A stretch of 64,000 bases of DNA from Pseudoalteromonas sp. MMG010 (GTDB lineage Bacteria; Pseudomonadota; Gammaproteobacteria; Enterobacterales; Alteromonadaceae), in the NCBI RefSeq assembly GCF_018100905.1, contig NZ_JAGJEG010000013.1, positions 36,890 to 100,889 of the forward strand. Direction: 5' to 3'. This document shows positions 56,860 through 64,000 of this stretch, piece by piece (the first letter of the stretch is position 1; each line of letters starts with the position of its first letter). Made by a program: the position numbers and the translations under genes. The notes below the pieces were generated by a model. The model searched no databases and was not told where the DNA came from. It saw only the letters and a list, made by a program, of their open reading frames with translations.

Positions 56860-58669
56860 TAATAGATTTTGATGGCGCCATATTTAAATTTTTTAATGCA
56901 GATAATATTATTTGTTTGTTGATTGGCTTGTATATATGCTCACTCGCACCACACTCATAAGCACGTTTAATATCTTGCTCTGATGTATTAGCCGTTACTA
57001 CAATAATAGGGACTGATTGCTTTAATTTATTGCGAATAACGTGTATTGCTTGGTAACCGTCCATCACCGGCATATTTAGGTCCATAAATATAATATCGTA
57101 CTTGTTTTTAAGAGCCATTTGACACCCTACTTCACCATTTTCAGCACAATCATAACTTAGGTTTAATAAATCTAATATCCTCTTTAATAGCATCGTATTA
57201 AGTGTATTATCTTCAACAATTAGAGCATACTTTATAACTTTTGGTGTGTGTGTAGTTATTTTTTGGTTAGGTACTTTTATAGGTAACGTTAAGGTAATTA
57301 GAGCACCGCCATACGTATTATTTTCAAAGTTTATTTTTCCATCAAACGCATTAACTATATATTGCACGCGTGTTAAGCCCGTCCTTAATCCCTGAAAATG
57401 GCTACTTTGCTCTGTCGCACTTTCATTTAAGTTTTTAATTTCGTACTCAAAGCCAGGCCCTGTATCGCAAATAGACACTGCCAGCCGATTTTTATCTACC
57501 TTGGCTGTTATAGATATTTCACCTTGCTCTGTGAATTTAATTGCATTAATTATTAACTCACATAACACCTGCTTAAAACGGTGATGGTCTAAAAGGTAAT
57601 CCGTGTTTAGCTCATCAGCCAAGGTGACTGACAGCTTTAACTTTTTGCGGTCGCAGTCAAATATTAAAGGGATTAGTGCTTGTTCAAATACGTTTTTTAA
57701 ATTATCTGAATACGGTTTTAGCTGCCAATTTCCTTGGCTCAATGTTTGTAAATCTTGCAATTCATCTAACATTGAATACAACCGTAAAGCGCAGTAAGCG
57801 GCTTCTTTTTTTACGTTTTGTTGTTGCTCTGAAACGGTTAAATTTTCAATTGAGCTGATTAACCCTTGTAATGGTGTTCTAAATTCGTGACTTGCTCTGG
57901 ATATAAAATGATCTTTGTTTTTACTAACCTGTTGCGAGAATTCTTTTTGCTTTTTATATTTTATAAGATGCTTTTCTACTGCTTTTTCCATAGGCAGAAA
58001 AACAAACTTCACTTCAAACATAAGTAATAAAATAGCAAAAAACCAACAACCCAATTCGATATTAGACACCCAGTTAACCTTATTGGTAGCCGCTACTTCA
58101 AATAAGGTAACCGCCTCATCAAGTTGATTTATAAGTGCATCAACATGCTTTATAGTAAAGGCTTGCGTACTATTTTTTTGATTATTTAATACGCTCGTGG
58201 CTTGTTCGCTATAATATACAAAACCTGCATTTAAATTAGTCGCTTTACTAAAATACAAGCTTTTCAGTTCGGAGGTTAAAAATATATATTCCCCACTTTT
58301 ATTTTTTGACAATAAATAGTGGTGGTTTGTTATAAATGTATTAAGCGCTTCTTTTAATGATTGGGCATGCTGTGGTTGAAAATTTGTTGAAGTGAGTAAG
58401 GTATTAGCATGCCAAGCAATTTTTTGCACTAGCATCCGCTGCTTACCTGCCATATTAATTATTTTAGCATCATAACTTTGCACCGAAAAACAATACTGTA
58501 ATAGTATTGCTGAGGCGCTAATTAATAGCGCTATCGCTAATAAGGCCCAGCGATAGCGGTTACGTATATTTGAAATAATATCCAAAAGAGTAGCCAAAAA
58601 AGTATCTATATAATCAAAGATAGCCTTTTTTATATAAAACTTCAGCAGTGCTGGGCTTATTTTTGCCAA
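56852..58669 (-). CDS. Hybrid sensor histidine kinase with PilJ/NarX-like sensor and receiver domain
   Basis: 605 residues from a TTG at 58669; no ATG occurs until residue 73, so the start is uncertain. Two transmembrane segments (about 42-62 and 205-228) enclose a periplasmic domain beginning DAKIINMAGKQRMLVQKIA, the PilJ/type IV sensor motif. Then the H-box RASHEFRTPLQGL (His near 263), N-box LCELIINAIKF, G1 CDTGPGFE, and a receiver domain with the phospho-acceptor in IIFMDLNMPVMDG. No output or HPt domain is present, so a separate partner is expected. Confidence 0.85.
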   Translation of the reverse strand: MAKISPALLKFYIKKAIFDYIDTFLATLLDIISNIRNRYRWALLAIALLISASAILLQYCFSVQSYDAKIINMAGKQRMLVQKIAWHANTLLTSTNFQPQHAQSLKEALNTFITNHHYLLSKNKSGEYIFLTSELKSLYFSKATNLNAGFVYYSEQATSVLNNQKNSTQAFTIKHVDALINQLDEAVTLFEVAATNKVNWVSNIELGCWFFAILLLMFEVKFVFLPMEKAVEKHLIKYKKQKEFSQQVSKNKDHFISRASHEFRTPLQGLISSIENLTVSEQQQNVKKEAAYCALRLYSMLDELQDLQTLSQGNWQLKPYSDNLKNVFEQALIPLIFDCDRKKLKLSVTLADELNTDYLLDHHRFKQVLCELIINAIKFTEQGEISITAKVDKNRLAVSICDTGPGFEYEIKNLNESATEQSSHFQGLRTGLTRVQYIVNAFDGKINFENNTYGGALITLTLPIKVPNQKITTHTPKVIKYALIVEDNTLNTMLLKRILDLLNLSYDCAENGEVGCQMALKNKYDIIFMDLNMPVMDGYQAIHVIRNKLKQSVPIIVVTANTSEQDIKRAYECGASEHIYKPINKQIILSALKNLNMAPSKSINE

Positions 58670-58691
58670 ACACTGCTGTGGGTATGACTGA

Positions 58692-61025
58692 CTAGCGGTT
58701 TTCTAGTCGATTATAATCAAACATTCCAAATTCAATACCTCTATACTGCTTGGCGGTATTGTGCAAAATGTCACTATAATGCCAGAACTCTGGATGAGTG
58801 CGACGTATTCCAAATTGCTCTTTTAAGTTACGATAATCCGCTTCGATTTGCATCATAGGTAACAACTGTGCAAATTCATTAACTTGCTCATCAGCATTTA
58901 AATACCAAATGGCCGCGGGGTAATCACCAATAAAGCCAGGTACGATAGTTGCTGTATCTTCATTATACGCACGCTGCCCATCTTCATTAAGTAAGCTTGA
59001 GATATTATAATGCGCATTATGATGAATCAAAGTATACGCTTTATGACTACCATCATCTTGTTTATGCAGAATATAAGAGATTTGTGGTAATAAGTTGATT
59101 GCTTTGGCCGGTAAACTATTTAGTTTATTGAGCGGGCTAGGTACTTTAGTGTAATCATAACGCTCACTTAGCACATCACTTAAGGTATCTTTCATTAAGC
59201 TATATAGCTCATGTTGTGGGTCTTGTGTTTTATATGAAATCCCACTTGGCTGGCTAAACTCTTTATTATTTTTAAAGAACTTAGATAAATCCGGCGGTGA
59301 TTTTCGATACCATTCACTTTTAATTTCATCTCGTTTATTTTCCGGTAGTAGGGCTAAAAAGTTCTGCTCACCTTCATGACGAAGAAAGTCCATATATAAA
59401 CGAGTAACTAACTGATGCCCAATATTGCCATATACATCAAACCCAGCAACTAGCAAGTAATGAATTCTCTCAAATAAAGCGTAATCAAGTATCCAAGTTG
59501 TTTTTGGCTCTTGTCCAATAAACCCTTTTACGACGGTAGCACTATCAAAATGCCTAAATATAGTTAATGCTGCATTTTTATTATGCCCTTCTCCACGCCA
59601 TAGCAAATCAGTGGTTAAATGCTCTCCCTTTTTGAACAAGGTATTGGCTAATTTGCTTTTTGCCTGTAAATATTTCTTCTCGCGAATTGAATATTTTATC
59701 CAATTAGATACAGGCAATGCATTACTTTCTTCTGCCGCAGGCAGCTCGAGTTCGTCTTCGTGCTGTAATAGCATTTCACCGACTGCAGGAGTTGCAACTT
59801 TATCTGGATCTGCAAACGCCACCCAAAAATGATCATTTATTACATTTAAGGCAATTTGCCCACGGCAAACAGGGCCTTTAATAAACCCCATAATAATCAA
59901 TTCAGCTTCATCAAGCATAAACTGATATTTTGATTTTATTGGAATAACATCAAATGACTTAAATGGGTTTGATGCTAATTTGGGCTCATAACTAGGCAGC
60001 TTTGTTACGGTATAATCAGGTTCAATAAATTGCTGATAAATTCGGGTAAATTTTGCATCATTTAATGCAAGAGGTAAGTGTGTTTTAGACAAAATAGTGG
60101 TTGTATCTTGCATAAAACGATAATACACACGCGACACTTTTGGATCATCATAAGGCCGCCTCGTACTAATTAACTTTATATCTTCACCTACTGGCGTACT
60201 AGAGCGTACTAATTTAAAAAAGCTTTTAGGCTTATCTGGGGTAAAATAGATATGAGCTAAAAACCAATGTTCATAAATGTATCGTGCAGCTAACTGATAT
60301 TTTAAATCATCTTGATTTAAAAATGCCTCCCAGCGCTTTATTTGCGCTAGCTCTAGTTTACTTGGGGGGGCAATATTTGCCATTTTGCCACCGCTTTGCA
60401 ACCATGTTTGTAAGTGATTAAATTCTTCTCGCGACACCCCTGGTAATCCATAAGGCATACCAGCATGAGGCTGTTTTCTTGCAAGATAATCAAACTCCCC
60501 CATTGAAGCACAAGTTTGCGAGCGATCGAGTGCAAAATTAAATTCATCACCTAACACTGCATTTTTAGGTAATGGCGAACTTTGCTTAAGTACTAAGGTA
60601 TTAAATAATACACTGCCAGCTAAATTAGCTTCAGGTGTTTGTGCTCGCTCATTTAAAACAGCAGTAAAACCTTTATCGCGCCATTGCTGAGTGTTTTGTG
60701 CATCGTAAAATAATCGACTTGGATTAGTAGCGAGTAAGCGCGTACCATCATATACCTTATCTTTACTTAAACCTCGATCGATTCCCTCTGGTGATGACAA
60801 CTTAAGCTGGCAAGGAGCATCATAACAACCATGACAAACGACACATCGAGTATCAAGTACCGGTTTAACATGTTGTAAAAACTTAGCTCCGCCATCGCTA
60901 TTATGTGCAACGATTCGGGTTTGAGTGTGTTCATCACCAAATAGCTCGTTGTAGTGCTCATTACCTAAATATGCACAACCGGTTAAAATAATTAAAATAA
61001 ATGTGCATATGAGTATTTTTTTCAT
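58692..61025 (-). CDS. cti: Fatty acid cis/trans isomerase
   Basis: 777 residues. Lipoprotein signal LIILTGCAYL (Cys17). One c-type heme site, C61-VV-C64-H65, followed by GCYDAPCQLKLSSPEGIDRG, the Cti signature. The family converts cis to trans unsaturated phospholipid acyl chains in the periplasm, tightening the membrane under solvent, heat or salt stress. Length is typical. It starts 3 bases after an unknown small protein and is followed 22 bases later by the sensor kinase. Confidence 0.94.
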   Translation of the reverse strand: MKKILICTFILIILTGCAYLGNEHYNELFGDEHTQTRIVAHNSDGGAKFLQHVKPVLDTRCVVCHGCYDAPCQLKLSSPEGIDRGLSKDKVYDGTRLLATNPSRLFYDAQNTQQWRDKGFTAVLNERAQTPEANLAGSVLFNTLVLKQSSPLPKNAVLGDEFNFALDRSQTCASMGEFDYLARKQPHAGMPYGLPGVSREEFNHLQTWLQSGGKMANIAPPSKLELAQIKRWEAFLNQDDLKYQLAARYIYEHWFLAHIYFTPDKPKSFFKLVRSSTPVGEDIKLISTRRPYDDPKVSRVYYRFMQDTTTILSKTHLPLALNDAKFTRIYQQFIEPDYTVTKLPSYEPKLASNPFKSFDVIPIKSKYQFMLDEAELIIMGFIKGPVCRGQIALNVINDHFWVAFADPDKVATPAVGEMLLQHEDELELPAAEESNALPVSNWIKYSIREKKYLQAKSKLANTLFKKGEHLTTDLLWRGEGHNKNAALTIFRHFDSATVVKGFIGQEPKTTWILDYALFERIHYLLVAGFDVYGNIGHQLVTRLYMDFLRHEGEQNFLALLPENKRDEIKSEWYRKSPPDLSKFFKNNKEFSQPSGISYKTQDPQHELYSLMKDTLSDVLSERYDYTKVPSPLNKLNSLPAKAINLLPQISYILHKQDDGSHKAYTLIHHNAHYNISSLLNEDGQRAYNEDTATIVPGFIGDYPAAIWYLNADEQVNEFAQLLPMMQIEADYRNLKEQFGIRRTHPEFWHYSDILHNTAKQYRGIEFGMFDYNRLENR

Positions 61026-61028
61026 ACA

Positions 61029-61391
61029 TTATTCATCCTCATCGCCTAAATCAAATGTCGGCATCATATCGACTTGTGGTGATACAAACATAGTCTCTTG
61101 ATCTGTATTTAACACCGCATTTAATAACGGACCATGTGTTATTGTTAGCTGTGCACTATGTTGCAGGTTAAGTACTTCATTGTGCTGTGGATTGACCAAT
61201 GTTAATTGGTAGTCAGTAAGTGTAATTGCGATACTGCTACCTGGGGCTGGATTTTGGCATAACTGGCTGAGCAATTCTTCATTAAGAACAGCGCTTACTT
61301 CAAGGTCAGGCTGAGCCACATCTCGCTCACTTAAGGTTTCATCAAAAATAAATAGCGGCAGCGCTAAATGACTATCTTGTGCTAATTCCAT
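61029..61391 (-). CDS. Unknown small acidic protein preceding cti
   Basis: 120 residues, no signal peptide, no membrane helix, predicted beta-rich, ending in the acidic DLGDEDE. I do not recognise a family. It ends 3 bases before the cti start, so the two are probably translated together. It starts after an AT-rich stretch of 78 bases downstream of the VOC gene. Codon use looks like the neighbours. Confidence 0.7.
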   Translation of the reverse strand: MELAQDSHLALPLFIFDETLSERDVAQPDLEVSAVLNEELLSQLCQNPAPGSSIAITLTDYQLTLVNPQHNEVLNLQHSAQLTITHGPLLNAVLNTDQETMFVSPQVDMMPTFDLGDEDE

Positions 61392-61469
61392 CTGTTGTTC
61401 TCAATACTTAAATACATATGCCTGTAGTATAACAAACCTAAATAAATTTATGATAAAACTACAATGTGA

Positions 61470-62276
61470 TTATTGATCGCAGCTAACATCATCAAACGCC
61501 GATTCAAGTATTGAAAAAACAGCTCCCTGAGGATCGGTTAGGACACTAAAACGCCCAACATCTGGAATATCAGTAGGAACAACACATACCTCCCCTCCTA
61601 GCTGCTTTACCTGCTCTGTTGTGCTATCGCAGTGTAATACAGCAAAATAAACCATCCAATGGGGTGGAGTATCCTCTGGCCATTGCTCATCCATTTCAAT
61701 CATTCCAGCGACAGGTTTTCCTGCTAATAAAAATAAGGTGTAATCTATACCTTCCATCGGCTTTATTTCATACTGCCATCCTAATAATTGACAATAAAAG
61801 TCTCGACAACTCACCGTATTTCGAGTGGCTAACTCATGCCAGTACGGCACATTGAACTCATTTTGTCGTTTACATCCGGGGTGCTCTATAGCTTGCCATA
61901 ATGCAACCACACTACCTGAGGGGTCTTGCAATAACAGCATTTTACCAGCATTCATTACCTGATGTGGCCCGACAATGAGCTGCCCGCCTAACGCTTTAAC
62001 TTTTTGTGCACACGCATCAATATCATCAACCGCAATATAGGCCAACCAGTGGCTAGCTGCGCCTTGAGCTAACTGCTCTTTTGGCATTTGATACATCGCA
62101 GCAATGTTATCACCTTGCTTATTGAACATAGTGTAATACGCATCTTCTGCGATGGGCTGATCGTCATGTCCCCATTGAAATACGCCAGTATAAAATGTTT
62201 TAGCTTTTGCCCAATGGCTTGTGCACAACTCAGCCCAACAAAATTGACCTTGCTGATATTTGTTAATGTTACTCAT
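61470..62276 (-). CDS. Two-domain VOC (glyoxalase/bleomycin-resistance fold) protein
   Basis: 268 residues forming two VOC modules (about 8-130 and 140-262). Each has the start pattern FCWAELCTSHWAKAKTFYTGVFQW / PYWHELATRNTVSCRDFYCQLLGW and ends with a metal-type or structural loop (LLQDPSGSVVALWQ, VLTDPQGAVFSILE). Similar proteins are annotated as glyoxalases or 27 kDa antigen relatives; the substrate is unknown. The ATG has AGGAGA 5 bases upstream. Confidence 0.88.
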   Translation of the reverse strand: MSNINKYQQGQFCWAELCTSHWAKAKTFYTGVFQWGHDDQPIAEDAYYTMFNKQGDNIAAMYQMPKEQLAQGAASHWLAYIAVDDIDACAQKVKALGGQLIVGPHQVMNAGKMLLLQDPSGSVVALWQAIEHPGCKRQNEFNVPYWHELATRNTVSCRDFYCQLLGWQYEIKPMEGIDYTLFLLAGKPVAGMIEMDEQWPEDTPPHWMVYFAVLHCDSTTEQVKQLGGEVCVVPTDIPDVGRFSVLTDPQGAVFSILESAFDDVSCDQ

Positions 62277-62489
62277 TTGATCTCCTGCTCACAGCGCAAT
62301 GATATGGTGATTTCTTTGTCATCATCTTAAGCATCACTAACCGGTGTCGCAGCAATGCAATGTAATCAGCTTAGGTGAGTTTTTTATTACTGTCGATTTA
62401 GTACATTTCAGTTTTACAATAAAACTGAGGTAGGTTGTATTTTGCTAATTCACTATCTACACTTTATTTATTTCTAAAACCAATCCTTT

Positions 62490-63461
62490 ATGCTTAAATA
62501 TCCAGTCGTTTTTATCTTGTTAAGTGCCTCTGTTTCAATTCACGCCACACCGCTGCATCCAAGTAAGTTCATTGAGCAGGCCTATGCTGTAGCGTTAATC
62601 CTTAACGATGGTGACAACGTCACTCTTGGATTTAGTCAATTTAATCCCAGTAGCGTAATTAGTCCGCATCATAGCGATCAACAACAACAAACAGAGCTCG
62701 ATGTACGACGTGAGCTTAATTTATATAGCTTGCCTTTAAAATGGCAGTTAGAGACGCAAGTGCTTGGTTTTAGCACCCAGCTTTTAACCCAAGTTAGTTA
62801 TTTAAAACAAACACAAAAGGTTTTACTGTTCGATCAAGTGCCCGCAGATAATTACACAGAGCAAATGAAAACAGCGACTATTGGCATTAAGCTTAACAAG
62901 CCGATAAATGATCATTGGTATTATCAAATTGGCTTAAATAGCCAGTATATGCTCTACAGTAGCGATTACGATTATTTAAGTGAACAAAGCTCAATGATTA
63001 TAAAGCCCGCAATAGATGGGGTATATGTCAATAATAGCAGCAATACTTTGGCCATTAATCCCAGCATTACTTTAGGCTACTCTAATGTATTTGGATGGGG
63101 AGAATTGAGATATAAACTCAAAGCACAGTATTTCTTTGGCTGGGCATTATCACAGCCCAATCAACTCAATAAAATAAATCCAGAAACAAGTACCATTAAT
63201 AATACGATAAAAACAAAATTTAACATGTTTAGTTTTAACGATGTTGAGCAGTCTTTTTATTTAAAAGCTCAACGTATTGATTTAACCGGCGATAGTAAAA
63301 CCCCTTTTGACACCAACCACTATTATGAATATGGATTAGGCTTTTTATGGGATATGCCGGCGCAAACACAGTGGCTAAAAAATATAGGGATTGGTGTAAA
63401 TATTAATACAGGTAGTGTCATTAGTGGTGGCAGCGTTGTGATATATTTCAATGAAACTTGA
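62490..63461 (+). CDS. Outer-membrane beta-barrel protein (Omp_AT-like)
   Basis: 323 residues. Signal peptide about 1-19 (VVFILLSASVSIHA). The rest alternates hydrophobic and polar residues with many aromatic strand ends (YYQIGLNSQYMLY, GELRYKLKAQYFFGWAL, YYEYGLGFLWDM) and ends in a final strand GSVVIYFNET. The pattern fits a solitary autotransporter-type barrel (Omp_AT family), but this was judged by eye. Function unknown. It faces the repeat region. Confidence 0.7.
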   Translation: MLKYPVVFILLSASVSIHATPLHPSKFIEQAYAVALILNDGDNVTLGFSQFNPSSVISPHHSDQQQQTELDVRRELNLYSLPLKWQLETQVLGFSTQLLTQVSYLKQTQKVLLFDQVPADNYTEQMKTATIGIKLNKPINDHWYYQIGLNSQYMLYSSDYDYLSEQSSMIIKPAIDGVYVNNSSNTLAINPSITLGYSNVFGWGELRYKLKAQYFFGWALSQPNQLNKINPETSTINNTIKTKFNMFSFNDVEQSFYLKAQRIDLTGDSKTPFDTNHYYEYGLGFLWDMPAQTQWLKNIGIGVNINTGSVISGGSVVIYFNET

Positions 63462-63579
63462 ATCTCCCTCTCTAACATAAACAGAGTCTTTATTATTCCA
63501 GCATTGTTTTAAGTAATAAAAAATATTTACAAAAAAATCATGCAATGACGAAAGCTTTTATTGTCTCCTCATTTTGTTC

Positions 63580-64000
63580 TGTTTATGAGCAATGTTTTTT
63601 GTCTTTAGTTTTTTAGTGATTAATACATTTATGCACAAAGAGGCGCTGCGCTTTGGAGACGCTACGCTTTAGAGTAGTAATTTAGTGACCTAGTAATTTA
63701 GTAATGGTCTTTGTTTTTTGGCTTCCCATTTACCCTCATTTACTTCTCTTTGTGAGCAATGGCTTTTGTCTTTGGTTTTAAGTAACTAAGACATATATGC
63801 ACAAAGAGGCGCTTCGCTTTGGAGACGCTACGCTTTAGAGTAGTGATTTAGTGACCTAGTAATTTAGTGATTGTGCTTGTTTTTTCACTGCTCATTTACT
63901 TCTCTTTGTGAGCAATGGTTTTTGTCTTTGATTTGTTAGTGATTAAAGCTAGGGATTAAGATATTTATGCACACAGAGGCGCTTCGCTTAGGAGACGCTA
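63580..64000. repeat. Tandem noncoding repeat, three copies of about 155-170 bp (third cut by window)
   Basis: The block GAGCAATG...TTTTGTCTTT begins at 63587, 63754 and 63910; ATGCACAAAGAGGCGCT begins at 63631 and 63797, with a variant at 63967. Copies share GGAGACGCTACGCTTTAGAG and TTAGTGACCTAGTAATTTAG. In copy 2 CTCTTTGTG (63747-63755) and CACAAAGAG (about 63800-63808) are inverted repeats, so each unit can form a long hairpin. No reading frame spans the units. The region 63462-63579 before it shows nothing recognisable. Confidence 0.85.

Noticed and set aside
1..64000. Mobile elements, CRISPR arrays, tRNA or rRNA genes
   Set aside because: Read for transposases, integrases, regular repeat-spacer patterns and RNA genes; none seen.

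Overview
The window reads as a stretch of chromosome from a marine gammaproteobacterium of the Alteromonadales, most likely Pseudoalteromonas. The grounds are the low GC content, the protein sequences, and the gene order polA / engB / csr-type sRNA / yihI / hemN, which is shared with enterobacteria and vibrios. It is mostly core genome. I see no prophage, insertion sequence, CRISPR array, rRNA or tRNA.

Layout. 1-11050 (minus strand): a type II secretion operon in the order gspC-D-E-F-G-H-I-J-K-L-M-N, with gspN cut by the window edge. 11266-14348 (plus): hslR, hslO and pckA (heat-shock/redox chaperones and gluconeogenesis). pckA is preceded by two identical LacI-type operator palindromes. 14580-17800: the Leloir galactose operon galE-galT-galK. 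17945-22414: a secreted alpha/beta hydrolase followed by glpK and glpD. 22478-26662 (minus): an M13 metallopeptidase lipoprotein, dciA and pmbA. 26808-28828: yjgA and hemN.

28908-36376: a DUF2489 protein, yihI, a CsrB/CsrC-type regulatory RNA with nine GGA motifs, cytochrome c4, engB, a YceI protein, a candidate small RNA in the position where enterobacteria carry Spot 42 (spf), and polA. 36870-43214: elbB, cytochrome c5, a GAF/GGDEF/degenerate-EAL protein, rep and ubiK. 43651-45691: a DUF1852 protein (MesX) and a MetE-core protein (MesD). These match the oxygen-dependent, folate-independent methionine synthase pair and sit behind a potentially structured 5' leader. 45771-47643: carbonic anhydrase and a METTL25/RRNAD1-like methyltransferase.

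47722-53312 (minus): the ilvL-ilvG-ilvM-ilvD-ilvA operon with a leader peptide rich in Ile/Val/Leu and a classic attenuator. 53716-54594: a TraB/GumN-family protein. 55370-62276 (minus): a close-packed set comprising a VOC protein, an unknown acidic protein, fatty-acid cis/trans isomerase (cti), a hybrid sensor kinase, a ModF-like twin-ATPase ABC protein and a small hydrolase that may start at an AUU codon. 62490-63461: an outer-membrane beta-barrel protein. 63580-64000: three copies of a 155-170 bp tandem repeat running off the window.

The most interesting items are noncoding: the csr-type sRNA, the unknown RNA downstream of polA, the mesX leader, the hairpin between gspG and gspH, the 23-bp inverted repeat between gspC and hslR, and the operators upstream of pckA. 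The best candidate for an undescribed functional unit is the cti/sensor-kinase/ABC operon.
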